In this document: piece after piece, positions 24,166-31,033 of the stretch
How the letters are laid out: each line of letters opens with the position of its first letter
Numbering within the stretch: position 1 is the first letter of the stretch
NCBI GenBank assembly: GCA_900541035.1
Contig: UQIN01000016.1
Span: forward strand, 1-58,331
Reading direction: 5' to 3'
From: an uncultured Collinsella sp.
GTDB taxonomy: Bacteria > Actinomycetota > Coriobacteriia > Coriobacteriales > Coriobacteriaceae
Length of the DNA stretch: 58,331 nucleotides
Program-made: the position numbers and the translations under genes
The notes under the pieces: model-generated
Told to the model about the DNA's origin: nothing
The model's database searches: none
The model's input: only the letters and a program-made list of their open reading frames with translations

Positions 24166-25527
24166 TTGTCTCGACTGAACAAAGGGGCCGCGGAGCAGCG
24201 TTTTCCACTGCCCTCGATGCTCCAAAAGCTGGCCTGTGCCCTGGCTGTGGCGCTCGCCCTGGTATGCGCGGGGGCCTGCGTGCCCACGACCGCCCAGGCG
24301 CTTGAGACCGCAAAGATTACCGCCCGACCCAATACCGGTTCGGGTAGCGATGTGGTCGGCGGCACCGAGACGCGCATCACCTGGGAGGTCCAGGCCGATG
24401 CCGACGAGGAGCTGAGCGGTCTTTCGCTGACGTTTGTCGACGGCACGACGTTTGGTACCGATGACACGCGATTGACGATGCTCTCGGGCGAGGACCTCAT
24501 GGATCGTACGCCCATGAAGCCCACGTGCAAGGCTGACGGCCAGACGCTCAAGATTGACTTTGGCGAGACGGCGCCTGCCGGCGGCTATTTCCGCGTCGAG
24601 GTTTACGGTGTGACGTTTCCCGTCGAGGGCGGCGATGAGGCCTTTAGCGGCACCTATACGCTCGCCGACGGTTCGACCAAGAAGATCTCCAAGATTCCGT
24701 CGGTGGAGATCAAGGGCGTGACGGTCTTCGATAACTTCCTGGCCGACCTTAAGGAGCAGCCGTGGGTCGAGGCGTGGAACTCCAATATGTTCCTGCGCTT
24801 GTTCCTGAACCCGGTCATTTTGGTCCAGAGCCTGCCGATCGTCTTCAAGGGCTTCCTTATGTCGCTTTCGATCGTGCTCGTGGCGTTTCCGCTGGCAATT
24901 CCCTTTGGCTTTGCCCTGTCGCTTATGCGCATCTCCAAGTCGCGCATCCTGCGCTGCCTCGCCGGCATCTACGTGAATATCATTCGCGGTACGCCGGCGT
25001 TCCTGCAGATCTATATCGCGTTCTTCGGTCTGCCGTTGGCCGGCGTCAAGGTGGACGACTATGTTTTGGGCGTTATCGTCATGGCCATGAACTCGTCTGC
25101 GTACCTGTGCGAGATCTTTCGTGCCGGTATTCAATCGATCCCCAAGGGCCAAAACGAGGCTGCTCGCTCTCTGGGCATGAATGCCTTCCAGACGCTGCTC
25201 TACGTTATGATTCCGCAGACGTTCCGCAATGTTTTGCCTACGCTGACCAGCGAGTTTATCTTGCTTTACAAGGATACGTCGCTGCTTGCCGCCGTGGGTG
25301 TGGTCGAGATCGTCATGAACGCCCGTACCATCGTGGCCACGACGGGCTCCATTACACCGTACGTGGTTGCCGCCCTGTTCTATCTGGTCATCACCCTGCC
25401 GCTCGCTCGCTTGGTGAGCGGTCTTGAGGCAAGGCTTTTGGGCACGACCGAGACCAAGAAGAAGCGTCCCGCCAAGAGCGCCGGACAGGTTGTCGCGACG
25501 CCTGCCGATCACATCGCCGGTCTGTAA
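24166..25527 (+). CDS. amino-acid ABC permease with an added extracytoplasmic domain
   Basis: A 453-residue protein. After a signal-like helix (about residues 20-45, ending A-Q-A), residues 45-190 form a soluble beta-rich domain with no transmembrane segment. Residues about 220-440 are a HisM/GlnP-type permease with five helices and the EAA loop (N-E-A-A-R-S-L-G-M). Ordinary permeases of this family have about 220 residues, so the N-terminal half is a fusion facing outside. The TTG at 24166 is chosen because TAGGAG lies 5-6 nt upstream. The stop is 12 nt before the ATPase gene. Confidence 0.85.
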   Translation: MSRLNKGAAEQRFPLPSMLQKLACALAVALALVCAGACVPTTAQALETAKITARPNTGSGSDVVGGTETRITWEVQADADEELSGLSLTFVDGTTFGTDDTRLTMLSGEDLMDRTPMKPTCKADGQTLKIDFGETAPAGGYFRVEVYGVTFPVEGGDEAFSGTYTLADGSTKKISKIPSVEIKGVTVFDNFLADLKEQPWVEAWNSNMFLRLFLNPVILVQSLPIVFKGFLMSLSIVLVAFPLAIPFGFALSLMRISKSRILRCLAGIYVNIIRGTPAFLQIYIAFFGLPLAGVKVDDYVLGVIVMAMNSSAYLCEIFRAGIQSIPKGQNEAARSLGMNAFQTLLYVMIPQTFRNVLPTLTSEFILLYKDTSLLAAVGVVEIVMNARTIVATTGSITPYVVAALFYLVITLPLARLVSGLEARLLGTTETKKKRPAKSAGQVVATPADHIAGL

Positions 25528-25539
25528 GGAGGTCCTATC

Positions 25540-26292
25540 ATGAGCGAAACCAATAACTCGAACGAGGTCGTCGTCAGCATCAAGAACCTCCAGAAGGCCT
25601 TTGGCGACAACGTGGTCCTGCGCGATATCGATCTGGATGTGCACAAGGGTGAGGTCGTTGTGGTCTTGGGCCCCTCGGGCTCGGGCAAGTCGACGATGCT
25701 TCGCTGCATCAATCGTCTGGAGCATCCCACGAGCGGCTCGATTATCGTTGAGGGCGTGGATGTGTGCGCCAAGGGTGTCGACCTCAATAAGGTACGTACG
25801 CACTTGGGCATGGTGTTTCAGCAGTTCAACCTGTTCCCGCACCTGTCGGTCAAAAAGAACGTCATGCTTGCGCAGCAAAAGGTGCTCAAGCGCAGCAAGG
25901 AAGAGGCCGAGAAGATCGCCGTCGAGGAACTCACCAAGGTCGGTCTGGCCGAGCGCATCGATTTTATGCCGAGTCAGCTTTCGGGCGGCCAGCAGCAGCG
26001 CGTTGCCATCGCCCGCGCCCTGTCGATGAACCCGCACGTCATGCTCTTTGACGAGGCCACCTCGGCGCTCGACCCTGAGCTCGTGCGCGACGTCTTGGGC
26101 GTCATGCGCGATCTGGCGCGCGACGGTATGACGATGATTGTGGTGACGCACGAGATGGGCTTTGCCCGCGATGTCGCCGACCGCGTCGTCTTTATGGACG
26201 GCGGCGTTATCGTGGAAGAGGGTACGCCGAGTGAGGTCTTCGACCATCCCAAGAGCGAGCGCACCAAGGCGTTCTTGGGCAATATCTCGTAG
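25540..26292 (+). CDS. polar amino-acid ABC transporter ATP-binding protein
   Basis: A 250-residue GlnQ/HisP-type ATPase. Walker A is GPSGSGKST, the signature is LSGGQQQR, Walker B is V-M-L-F-D-E, and the switch His is in V-V-T-H-E-M. It energises the permease encoded 12 nt upstream. GGAGG precedes the ATG. A strong terminator follows. Confidence 0.96.
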   Translation: MSETNNSNEVVVSIKNLQKAFGDNVVLRDIDLDVHKGEVVVVLGPSGSGKSTMLRCINRLEHPTSGSIIVEGVDVCAKGVDLNKVRTHLGMVFQQFNLFPHLSVKKNVMLAQQKVLKRSKEEAEKIAVEELTKVGLAERIDFMPSQLSGGQQQRVAIARALSMNPHVMLFDEATSALDPELVRDVLGVMRDLARDGMTMIVVTHEMGFARDVADRVVFMDGGVIVEEGTPSEVFDHPKSERTKAFLGNIS

Positions 26293-26316
26293 CCGGTTGA
26301 TGTAACTGCCGTTACA

Positions 26317-26357
26317 AAAGAGCGGGGCTGGACTTGAATCCAGCCCCGCTCTTTTGT
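26317..26357. terminator. bidirectional terminator after the ABC operon
   Basis: The 17-bp perfect arms AAAAGAGCGGGGCTGGA and its complement are A-rich on one side and T-rich on the other, so it can end both the ABC operon and the opposed flavodoxin gene. Confidence 0.93.
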
Positions 26358-26407
26358 AGGGATAGGGATGCGCTTTGATGCAGGCTCTCTTGGAGGCCCT
26401 GGGTTCG

Positions 26408-26827
26408 TTACGCGAGCTCGGCTCCGAGGGCCTTGCAAGCGGTCTCGCCCTCGTCGTCGGGGGCGTCGTAACAGATGACGGAGTCGACCACGTTGACGCC
26501 TGCCTCGTCGGCGTCGGCCTTCCAGTTGTCCATCCACTCGCCCTCGGCCCACGAATAGGAGCCAAAGAGGGCGACCTTCTTGTCGCCGAGAGTCTCCTTG
26601 ACCTCGTCCCACATCGGCTGGAACTCATCGTACTCGAGTTCCTCGGAGCCCATGGCGGGGCAGCCGAAGGCAATGGCGTCATAGCTGGCGGCCTTGTCTG
26701 CGGAGAAGTCGGCGCAGGAGATGACCTCTGCCTCGGCGCCGGCACCGGTTGCGCCCTCGGCAACGAAGTTTGCCATGGCCTCGGTGTTGCCTGTACCGCT
26801 CCAGTAGACGACGGCGATCTTGCTCAT
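26408..26827 (-). CDS. flavodoxin
   Basis: A 139-residue FMN-binding electron carrier. The phosphate loop W-S-G-T-G-N-T-E follows the first strand, and the isoalloxazine-flanking loops (G-C-P-A-M-G and G-S-Y-S-W) are in place. Flavodoxin replaces ferredoxin when iron is scarce. The ATG at 26827 has GAAAGGA. The DUF3793 gene lies 46 bp upstream on the same strand, and a DtxR-like box sits before that. Confidence 0.94.
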   Translation of the reverse strand: MSKIAVVYWSGTGNTEAMANFVAEGATGAGAEAEVISCADFSADKAASYDAIAFGCPAMGSEELEYDEFQPMWDEVKETLGDKKVALFGSYSWAEGEWMDNWKADADEAGVNVVDSVICYDAPDDEGETACKALGAELA

Positions 26828-26873
26828 ATGTTTTCCTTTCGGTTGTGCGGCGTGCGGCCGCGTTTTGTATGCT

Positions 26874-27578
26874 CTATCGGGTTGCCTGGACAAGTTGTCC
26901 CAGGGTGCAGCCCTGTTGATAGATGTAGGTAAGGTATTGCGTGCATGCGCGATAGGAATCGAAGGTCGTGAGCGCCTGCTCAACGTTTGTGTATACCTTC
27001 CATGCGCCAAAGACCTTATAGTTTTCGCCGTGCTGGACGATAAACTGATGGACATCTTCGTAGGGATAGCCCAAAAAATAGCCAATTTCGTGGGGGAACT
27101 CGCATATGCACCCCGTATCGCAGTGTCTATTTCGCGCGAGTGCGCAGACGCTGCCGTCATAGGCGCTTTCTGCGGCATTGCTGCTTGCCAGCGTGATGCG
27201 CGCGGCGAGATGCACCAGGGATGCGGGCAGGTTGTGGACATCGTAACCTTCGGCGGCTAGCGCCGTCGTGGCACGGGGGTCGGAGAGGTATCGCATGAGG
27301 TCCGCAGGGCGGTACACATAGATGAGCGCTCCGCAGGGGCGCCAGACCAAAACGCTCATATGGATCCCGAGTGGCTGGAGCTCGCGGTTGCATTGGGTTA
27401 TGACGGCGAGCAGGCGAGAGCGTCGCTCTTCGATATGGGCGGCGCTGGGTTTTCCGTTTTGGTTGGCGTAAACGCCGGGATAGGTAAAGAGCGAAGCCGG
27501 CTTGATACCTGCGAGCGTAGGGGAGCAGTTGCGCACGACAGCCGTTTGGTATGTTGGGATGTCAATGGTTCGAGTCAC
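26874..27578 (-). CDS. DUF3793 family protein
   Basis: A 234-residue protein from a GTG with GAAAGGAG. The family signature is the C-E-F-P-H-E-I-G-Y-F-L-G-Y-P segment near residue 160, followed by the G-x-W-K-V-Y segment and a final conserved Y-x-x-C. DUF3793 proteins in anaerobes are usually encoded with flavodoxin and iron-uptake genes; the biochemical role is not known. The position upstream of flavodoxin and the DtxR-like box support iron-regulated expression. Confidence 0.82.
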   Translation of the reverse strand: MTRTIDIPTYQTAVVRNCSPTLAGIKPASLFTYPGVYANQNGKPSAAHIEERRSRLLAVITQCNRELQPLGIHMSVLVWRPCGALIYVYRPADLMRYLSDPRATTALAAEGYDVHNLPASLVHLAARITLASSNAAESAYDGSVCALARNRHCDTGCICEFPHEIGYFLGYPYEDVHQFIVQHGENYKVFGAWKVYTNVEQALTTFDSYRACTQYLTYIYQQGCTLGQLVQATR

Positions 27579-27603
27579 GATGCTCCTTTCGGGTCCTCAG
27601 TTG

Positions 27604-27622
27604 TTAGCCTAGGAAAACTTAT
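27604..27622. promoter_or_regulatory. DtxR/IdeR-like iron box
   Basis: TTAGCCTAGGAAAACTTAT matches the IdeR/DtxR consensus TTAGGTTAGGCTAACCTAA at 14 of 19 positions. It lies 26 bp before the start of the DUF3793-flavodoxin unit. Confidence 0.45.
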
Positions 27623-27700
27623 ACACGAAAGTAAGTCATGGTCAACAAAAAAGTTTGAAGAGGGAAACTAATTGACCGAACGGACACGATTTTGGGTTAA

Positions 27701-27724
27701 GATGGGGACACCCCATGGGGGTAT
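27701..27724. promoter_or_regulatory. CsoR-like copper operator
   Basis: ACACCCCATGGGGGTAT is a G/C-tract palindrome of the type bound by CsoR copper repressors (ATACCC...GGGTAT). It lies 30 bp upstream of the HMA-domain gene, downstream of a TTGACC (27672) and TAAGAT (27698) promoter-like pair. Confidence 0.5.
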
Positions 27725-27753
27725 CTAGATAGTGCTACTTGAAAGGGGAACGC

Positions 27754-28137
27754 ATGAGCGACTTGCTCAACCCTGCGAATCTCATCGTGTTGGCCGTCAT
27801 TGCCGTCGGCATGTTTTTTGGACTGCGTCGCATTGTCGCTTCGACACACGGAAAGAGCTGCTGCAGCGATGGCGCGAGCGGTAAGAAGGCCAAAAAGGTT
27901 GTTGTGGTGGATACCGATGCATCGCACTATCCCTATAGCGATGAGCTGCTCATCGGCGGCATGAGCTGTGACGGCTGCGCTCAGAACGTAGCCAATGCTC
28001 TCAATGCGCTGGATGGCGTGTGGGCAACGGTGACGTATGCGGACCACACAGCGCGCGTGCGCTCCAAGCGGCCGATCGATCGCGGTGTCCTTGAGGCTGC
28101 CGTGAGAGATGCGGGTTACTACGTCATGACGCTGTAG
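27754..28137 (+). CDS. membrane-anchored heavy-metal-associated (HMA) protein
   Basis: A 127-residue protein. Residues 8-25 form one transmembrane helix followed by a basic stretch and C-C (G-K-S-C-C-S), as in FeoB-associated Cys-rich membrane proteins. Residues 65-127 are an HMA domain with G-M-S-C-D-G-C-A (metal-binding CxxC) like CopZ or MerP. The fusion would tether a copper-type chaperone to the membrane. A CsoR-like site precedes it. No copper ATPase gene is adjacent. Confidence 0.8.
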   Translation: MSDLLNPANLIVLAVIAVGMFFGLRRIVASTHGKSCCSDGASGKKAKKVVVVDTDASHYPYSDELLIGGMSCDGCAQNVANALNALDGVWATVTYADHTARVRSKRPIDRGVLEAAVRDAGYYVMTL

Positions 28138-28163
28138 GCCTTGCCTTGGATGCGCGTCCTTGC

Positions 28164-28589
28164 CTAGGCTCGTCCGCGTAGCTCGATGTCCTGGATGTCG
28201 TCGAAGTCGATGGCGATATCTTTGAGCTTGAGGAGTTTGAAAGCAGGGAGCGCCTCGTCGAGGATGCCGGTGCGGCTGCGATAGCCGTATGCATCGTAAT
28301 AGGTGACACGAACCAAGTCGCCGCGCTTGAGGCCCTCGAGCTTTTTCGAAAGTTCGAGGGCTTTTTCTTCTGTGAGTTCGCATTTTGGCTCGGCGGTGAT
28401 CTCTTGTTTACGCACGAGCTCGTAGTATCCCGTGAGGGCGGCAAAGGGCATAAACTGCGCGGCACGGCCGGCACGGACGGTGCCGTTGGCGGTGAGCTTT
28501 GGGTCGGCGGAGCGACGTCTTCCCTCGGGGTCCGCTAGGCGTTCAAAAGGTGTCGGTGGCCGCATCGGCTGTTGTTGGGACTTAGGCAC
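28164..28589 (-). CDS. YolD-like protein
   Basis: A 141-residue protein from a GTG with AGGAGG, overlapping the polymerase stop by 8 bp, so the two are coupled. The central R-A-A-Q-F-M-P-F-A-A-L-T-G-Y segment is the YolD signature. YolD proteins are small partners of UvrX-type Y-family polymerases in Gram-positive bacteria and their phages and plasmids; the role in lesion bypass is presumed from this pairing. Confidence 0.85.
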   Translation of the reverse strand: MPKSQQQPMRPPTPFERLADPEGRRRSADPKLTANGTVRAGRAAQFMPFAALTGYYELVRKQEITAEPKCELTEEKALELSKKLEGLKRGDLVRVTYYDAYGYRSRTGILDEALPAFKLLKLKDIAIDFDDIQDIELRGRA

Positions 28590-30087
28590 GATGTCCTCCT
28601 ACCTGATCGTTGCGTTCGCGCGCGGTGGCGCCGGCGGTAAAGCTCAGCCCCTTAACCAGCGCGTTCTTGCCGTATTTGCCTTTCACGGCCAGCACGGCGC
28701 GTGCCAGGTCGCGCTCGCGCTCATCGGCCTCGATATCGCTGAACAGATCGATGGTGGCAAATTCCTCGGGCATGAGGTTGCCAAATCCCAGATTGATGCG
28801 CTTGACCGGTCGTTTGGGATCGACAGTCTGCGCCCAGAGCTCATCGAAATAGCCCATGATCTTCTTGAACGAATTGGTACGCTCGGGCAGCTTTCGCGAG
28901 GCGTTGGAGTGCGCAAAGAGTGCGGCATAGCCACCGCGCGGTTTGCCGCCATGCTCTCCCACAAAGATGCCGTCGATTGCCTGCGCCTCACGTACCAGAC
29001 GACGCCGTTCGTCATCGCGCTGGACGGGCTTGGGCGCACGGGGTGCGAGCTCGGGGCCGGCGGTTGCGGTGGGTTCGATGCTCGACGTACTCGAGCGCAG
29101 GTGTCCGCATCCGTCCACATATTGTGCAGTGCCGCTGGCATCAAGCCTGCGGATGTCGGCGCGCTCGCTTGCATAGCCCACAAAGAGCGAGATGCTGTCG
29201 CACACCACGTGCTTGTCGATCAAATCCAGCACGGCGGCATCGACCATCTCGCGCAAGACGGTATAGGCCTGTTCGTAGGCATAACCCTTCGAGAGCACCT
29301 GTCCTGTGGTGGTCGAAGTTGCTTGCGGGTGATAGGCTTGGATGTCGGCGATGGTTGTCGGCTCGCGCCCGAAGGCATGGTCGATGAGATATTCGGCATT
29401 GACGCCGAGCTCGTCGTAGAGCAGGTTTTCGTCGAGCGCCGCGACGCCCATCAGATCGTAGACGCCGTATTTCTCGAGGCGGGCTGCCACGCCGGGACCG
29501 ATGCCCCAGATATCGGTGATGGGACGATGGGGCCAGATCTCCTTGCGAAAGGCCTCGTCGTCGAGTATGCCGATGCGGCTGGGTACGTGCTTGGCGGTAA
29601 TGTCGAGCGCTACCTTGGCCTGGAATAGGTTGGGGCCGATGCCGACCGTAGCCGTGATGCCGGTGCGCGCGAGGACCTCGTCGCGCAGCGTGCAGGCGAA
29701 CCCTTCCGCATCAGTGTGATAGAGGTCCAGATAGGGCGTCACGTCGATAAAGCACTCATCGATGGAGTAGACGTGCACGTCCTGGGGGCTGACGTATTCC
29801 AGATAGATACCGTAGATTTTCGCCGACACCTCCATGTAATGCTGCATGCGCGGTACGGCCGTGATGTAGTCGATGCCATCGGGAATTTCGAACAGACGGC
29901 AGCGATTGGGTATCCCGAGGTCCTTCATGGCCTGTGTGATGGCGAGGCAGATGGTCGTGCGTCCGCGTGATTCGTCGGCAACGACCAGGTTGGTGGTGAG
30001 TGGATCGAGCCCACGGTCGACGCACTCGACGCTGGCATAAAACGTCTTGAGGTCGATGCAGATGTAGGTGTGCTGCTCGTGCGCCAC
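28582..30087 (-). CDS. Y-family DNA polymerase (UmuC/UvrX type)
   Basis: A 501-residue translesion polymerase. The catalytic carboxylates are in I-D-L-K-T-F-Y-A-S-V-E-C (residues about 10-21) and Y-S-I-D-E-C-F-I-D-V. A helix-hairpin-helix segment (D-I-W-G-I-G-P-G) and a little-finger domain follow. The C-terminal third carries a low-complexity linker (about residues 320-345) and an extra region typical of UvrX-like proteins. The GTG at 30087 is chosen for GGGAGGA; longer starts would run into the LexA box. YolD is coupled downstream. Confidence 0.9.
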   Translation of the reverse strand: MAHEQHTYICIDLKTFYASVECVDRGLDPLTTNLVVADESRGRTTICLAITQAMKDLGIPNRCRLFEIPDGIDYITAVPRMQHYMEVSAKIYGIYLEYVSPQDVHVYSIDECFIDVTPYLDLYHTDAEGFACTLRDEVLARTGITATVGIGPNLFQAKVALDITAKHVPSRIGILDDEAFRKEIWPHRPITDIWGIGPGVAARLEKYGVYDLMGVAALDENLLYDELGVNAEYLIDHAFGREPTTIADIQAYHPQATSTTTGQVLSKGYAYEQAYTVLREMVDAAVLDLIDKHVVCDSISLFVGYASERADIRRLDASGTAQYVDGCGHLRSSTSSIEPTATAGPELAPRAPKPVQRDDERRRLVREAQAIDGIFVGEHGGKPRGGYAALFAHSNASRKLPERTNSFKKIMGYFDELWAQTVDPKRPVKRINLGFGNLMPEEFATIDLFSDIEADERERDLARAVLAVKGKYGKNALVKGLSFTAGATARERNDQVGGHRA

Positions 30088-30116
30088 GCGTCCTCCCATC
30101 AAACACATGTTCTTAT

Positions 30117-30130
30117 CGAATACCTGTTCG
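30117..30130 (-). promoter_or_regulatory. LexA (SOS) box of the Y-family polymerase operon
   Basis: CGAATACCTGTTCG matches the Gram-positive LexA consensus CGAACRNRYGTTYG closely and sits 30 bp upstream of the GTG start. It predicts DNA-damage induction of the polymerase-YolD operon. Confidence 0.7.
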
Positions 30131-30160
30131 ATAATACCCGCTCGACCAGACACCGTCAAA

Positions 30161-30177
30161 ACCTGTCCCTTTTTGGC
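30161..30177. repeat. short repeat shared with the pgi upstream hairpin
   Basis: ACCTGTCCCTTTTTGGC occurs here and again at 30896-30912 as the 3' arm of the hairpin before pgi. Only one arm is present here. Confidence 0.45.
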
Positions 30178-30309
30178 GGGTATGGTCGTGCGGCTGCATC
30201 GGGTTTTTAACGCAGCCCTAAAGAGCGCGAAACAGCTCGGAAAAGCTCGCTTCGTAGCATGAGCCTAACGATCGATACCGCCTATACGCACGGAAGGGTT
30301 GTGGAAAAG

Positions 30310-30834
30310 ATGGTCAATTATGTGTTTGGTATGCCGACGCGCCTTGTTGCGGATGGAGACGTGGCTCGCTGGTGCGGACGATTGGTCGCTCACTACGGTG
30401 GCACCAAGGCGCTGGTCGTGTTGGGCGGTGACAAACATACGCACGATGAGCTCGTCTCGGCGGCGCTCGGCTCGCTTGATCGAGCCCTGCTCGAGCGCGT
30501 GCTTTTTCGCTGCGGCTTGGTCGGGGGCGACGGGGGAGACGATTTGGTCGATGAGGCCGTAGCCCTGGCGACCGACGAAGGCGTGGACTTTGTCCTGGCG
30601 ATTGGCGATGCCGATACTGCCGGCTTTGCGCGCGAGCTCGCGCGTCGCATGGCGGCGCTCGATGCCGGCGAAGACGGCTTTGTGCCTTATGGATGCATTG
30701 TCTCGGAGGGCAAGGTGCCTGCTGTCGTGGGCACCGGCGAGGTTCCCGTTTTTGCCATTATCGCGCCCGAACTGCTGGAGGGCATCGGGTCTCCTTTGCG
30801 TGAGTTGCTCGGTAGCGTCTGCGCTGCGGCCTAA
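30310..30834 (+). CDS. truncated iron-dependent alcohol dehydrogenase-like protein (N-terminal domain only)
   Basis: The protein has about 174 residues if the ATG at 30310 is used; an ATG at 30259 would add 17. It starts Y-V-F-G-M-P-T-R-L-V and then V-V-L-G-G-D-K-H, the opening of Fe-ADH/glycerol-dehydrogenase-like proteins, and continues through the nucleotide-binding part. The metal-binding C-terminal domain (about 200 residues with Asp and His ligands) is missing, and a terminator follows directly. It may be a genuine one-domain relative or a decayed gene. Neither start has a strong ribosome binding site. Confidence 0.5.
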   Translation: MVNYVFGMPTRLVADGDVARWCGRLVAHYGGTKALVVLGGDKHTHDELVSAALGSLDRALLERVLFRCGLVGGDGGDDLVDEAVALATDEGVDFVLAIGDADTAGFARELARRMAALDAGEDGFVPYGCIVSEGKVPAVVGTGEVPVFAIIAPELLEGIGSPLRELLGSVCAAA

Positions 30835-30845
30835 TATCTGCCAGG

Positions 30846-30908
30846 AAGGGACAGGTTAATTTTGGTAGGTAAAGCGTTTGACCTGCCAAAACAAACCTGT
30901 CCCTTTTT
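30846..30908 (+). terminator. long double-stem hairpin before pgi
   Basis: AAGGGACAGGTT (30846-30857) pairs with AACCTGTCCCTT (30894-30905). Inside, TTTTGGTAGGT pairs with ACCTGCCAAAA. A T-run closes it. It terminates the ADH fragment and belongs to a family with a second half-copy at 30161. Confidence 0.8.
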
Positions 30909-31033
30909 GGCCGGTCGCCGTTTGGGGGCCGATTGGCAACGCTCGCTGATTATGGTCTTGACCTGCGCTAGAATAGTGGCATCTGAATGTCCGGGCGCAT
31001 GGAGGCGTGCGCCCGTATGCTGAGGAGGACTTT

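Noticed and set aside
24040..26763. 907-residue ORF on the minus strand
   Set aside because: Antisense of the ABC permease and ATPase genes, which have full family motifs.
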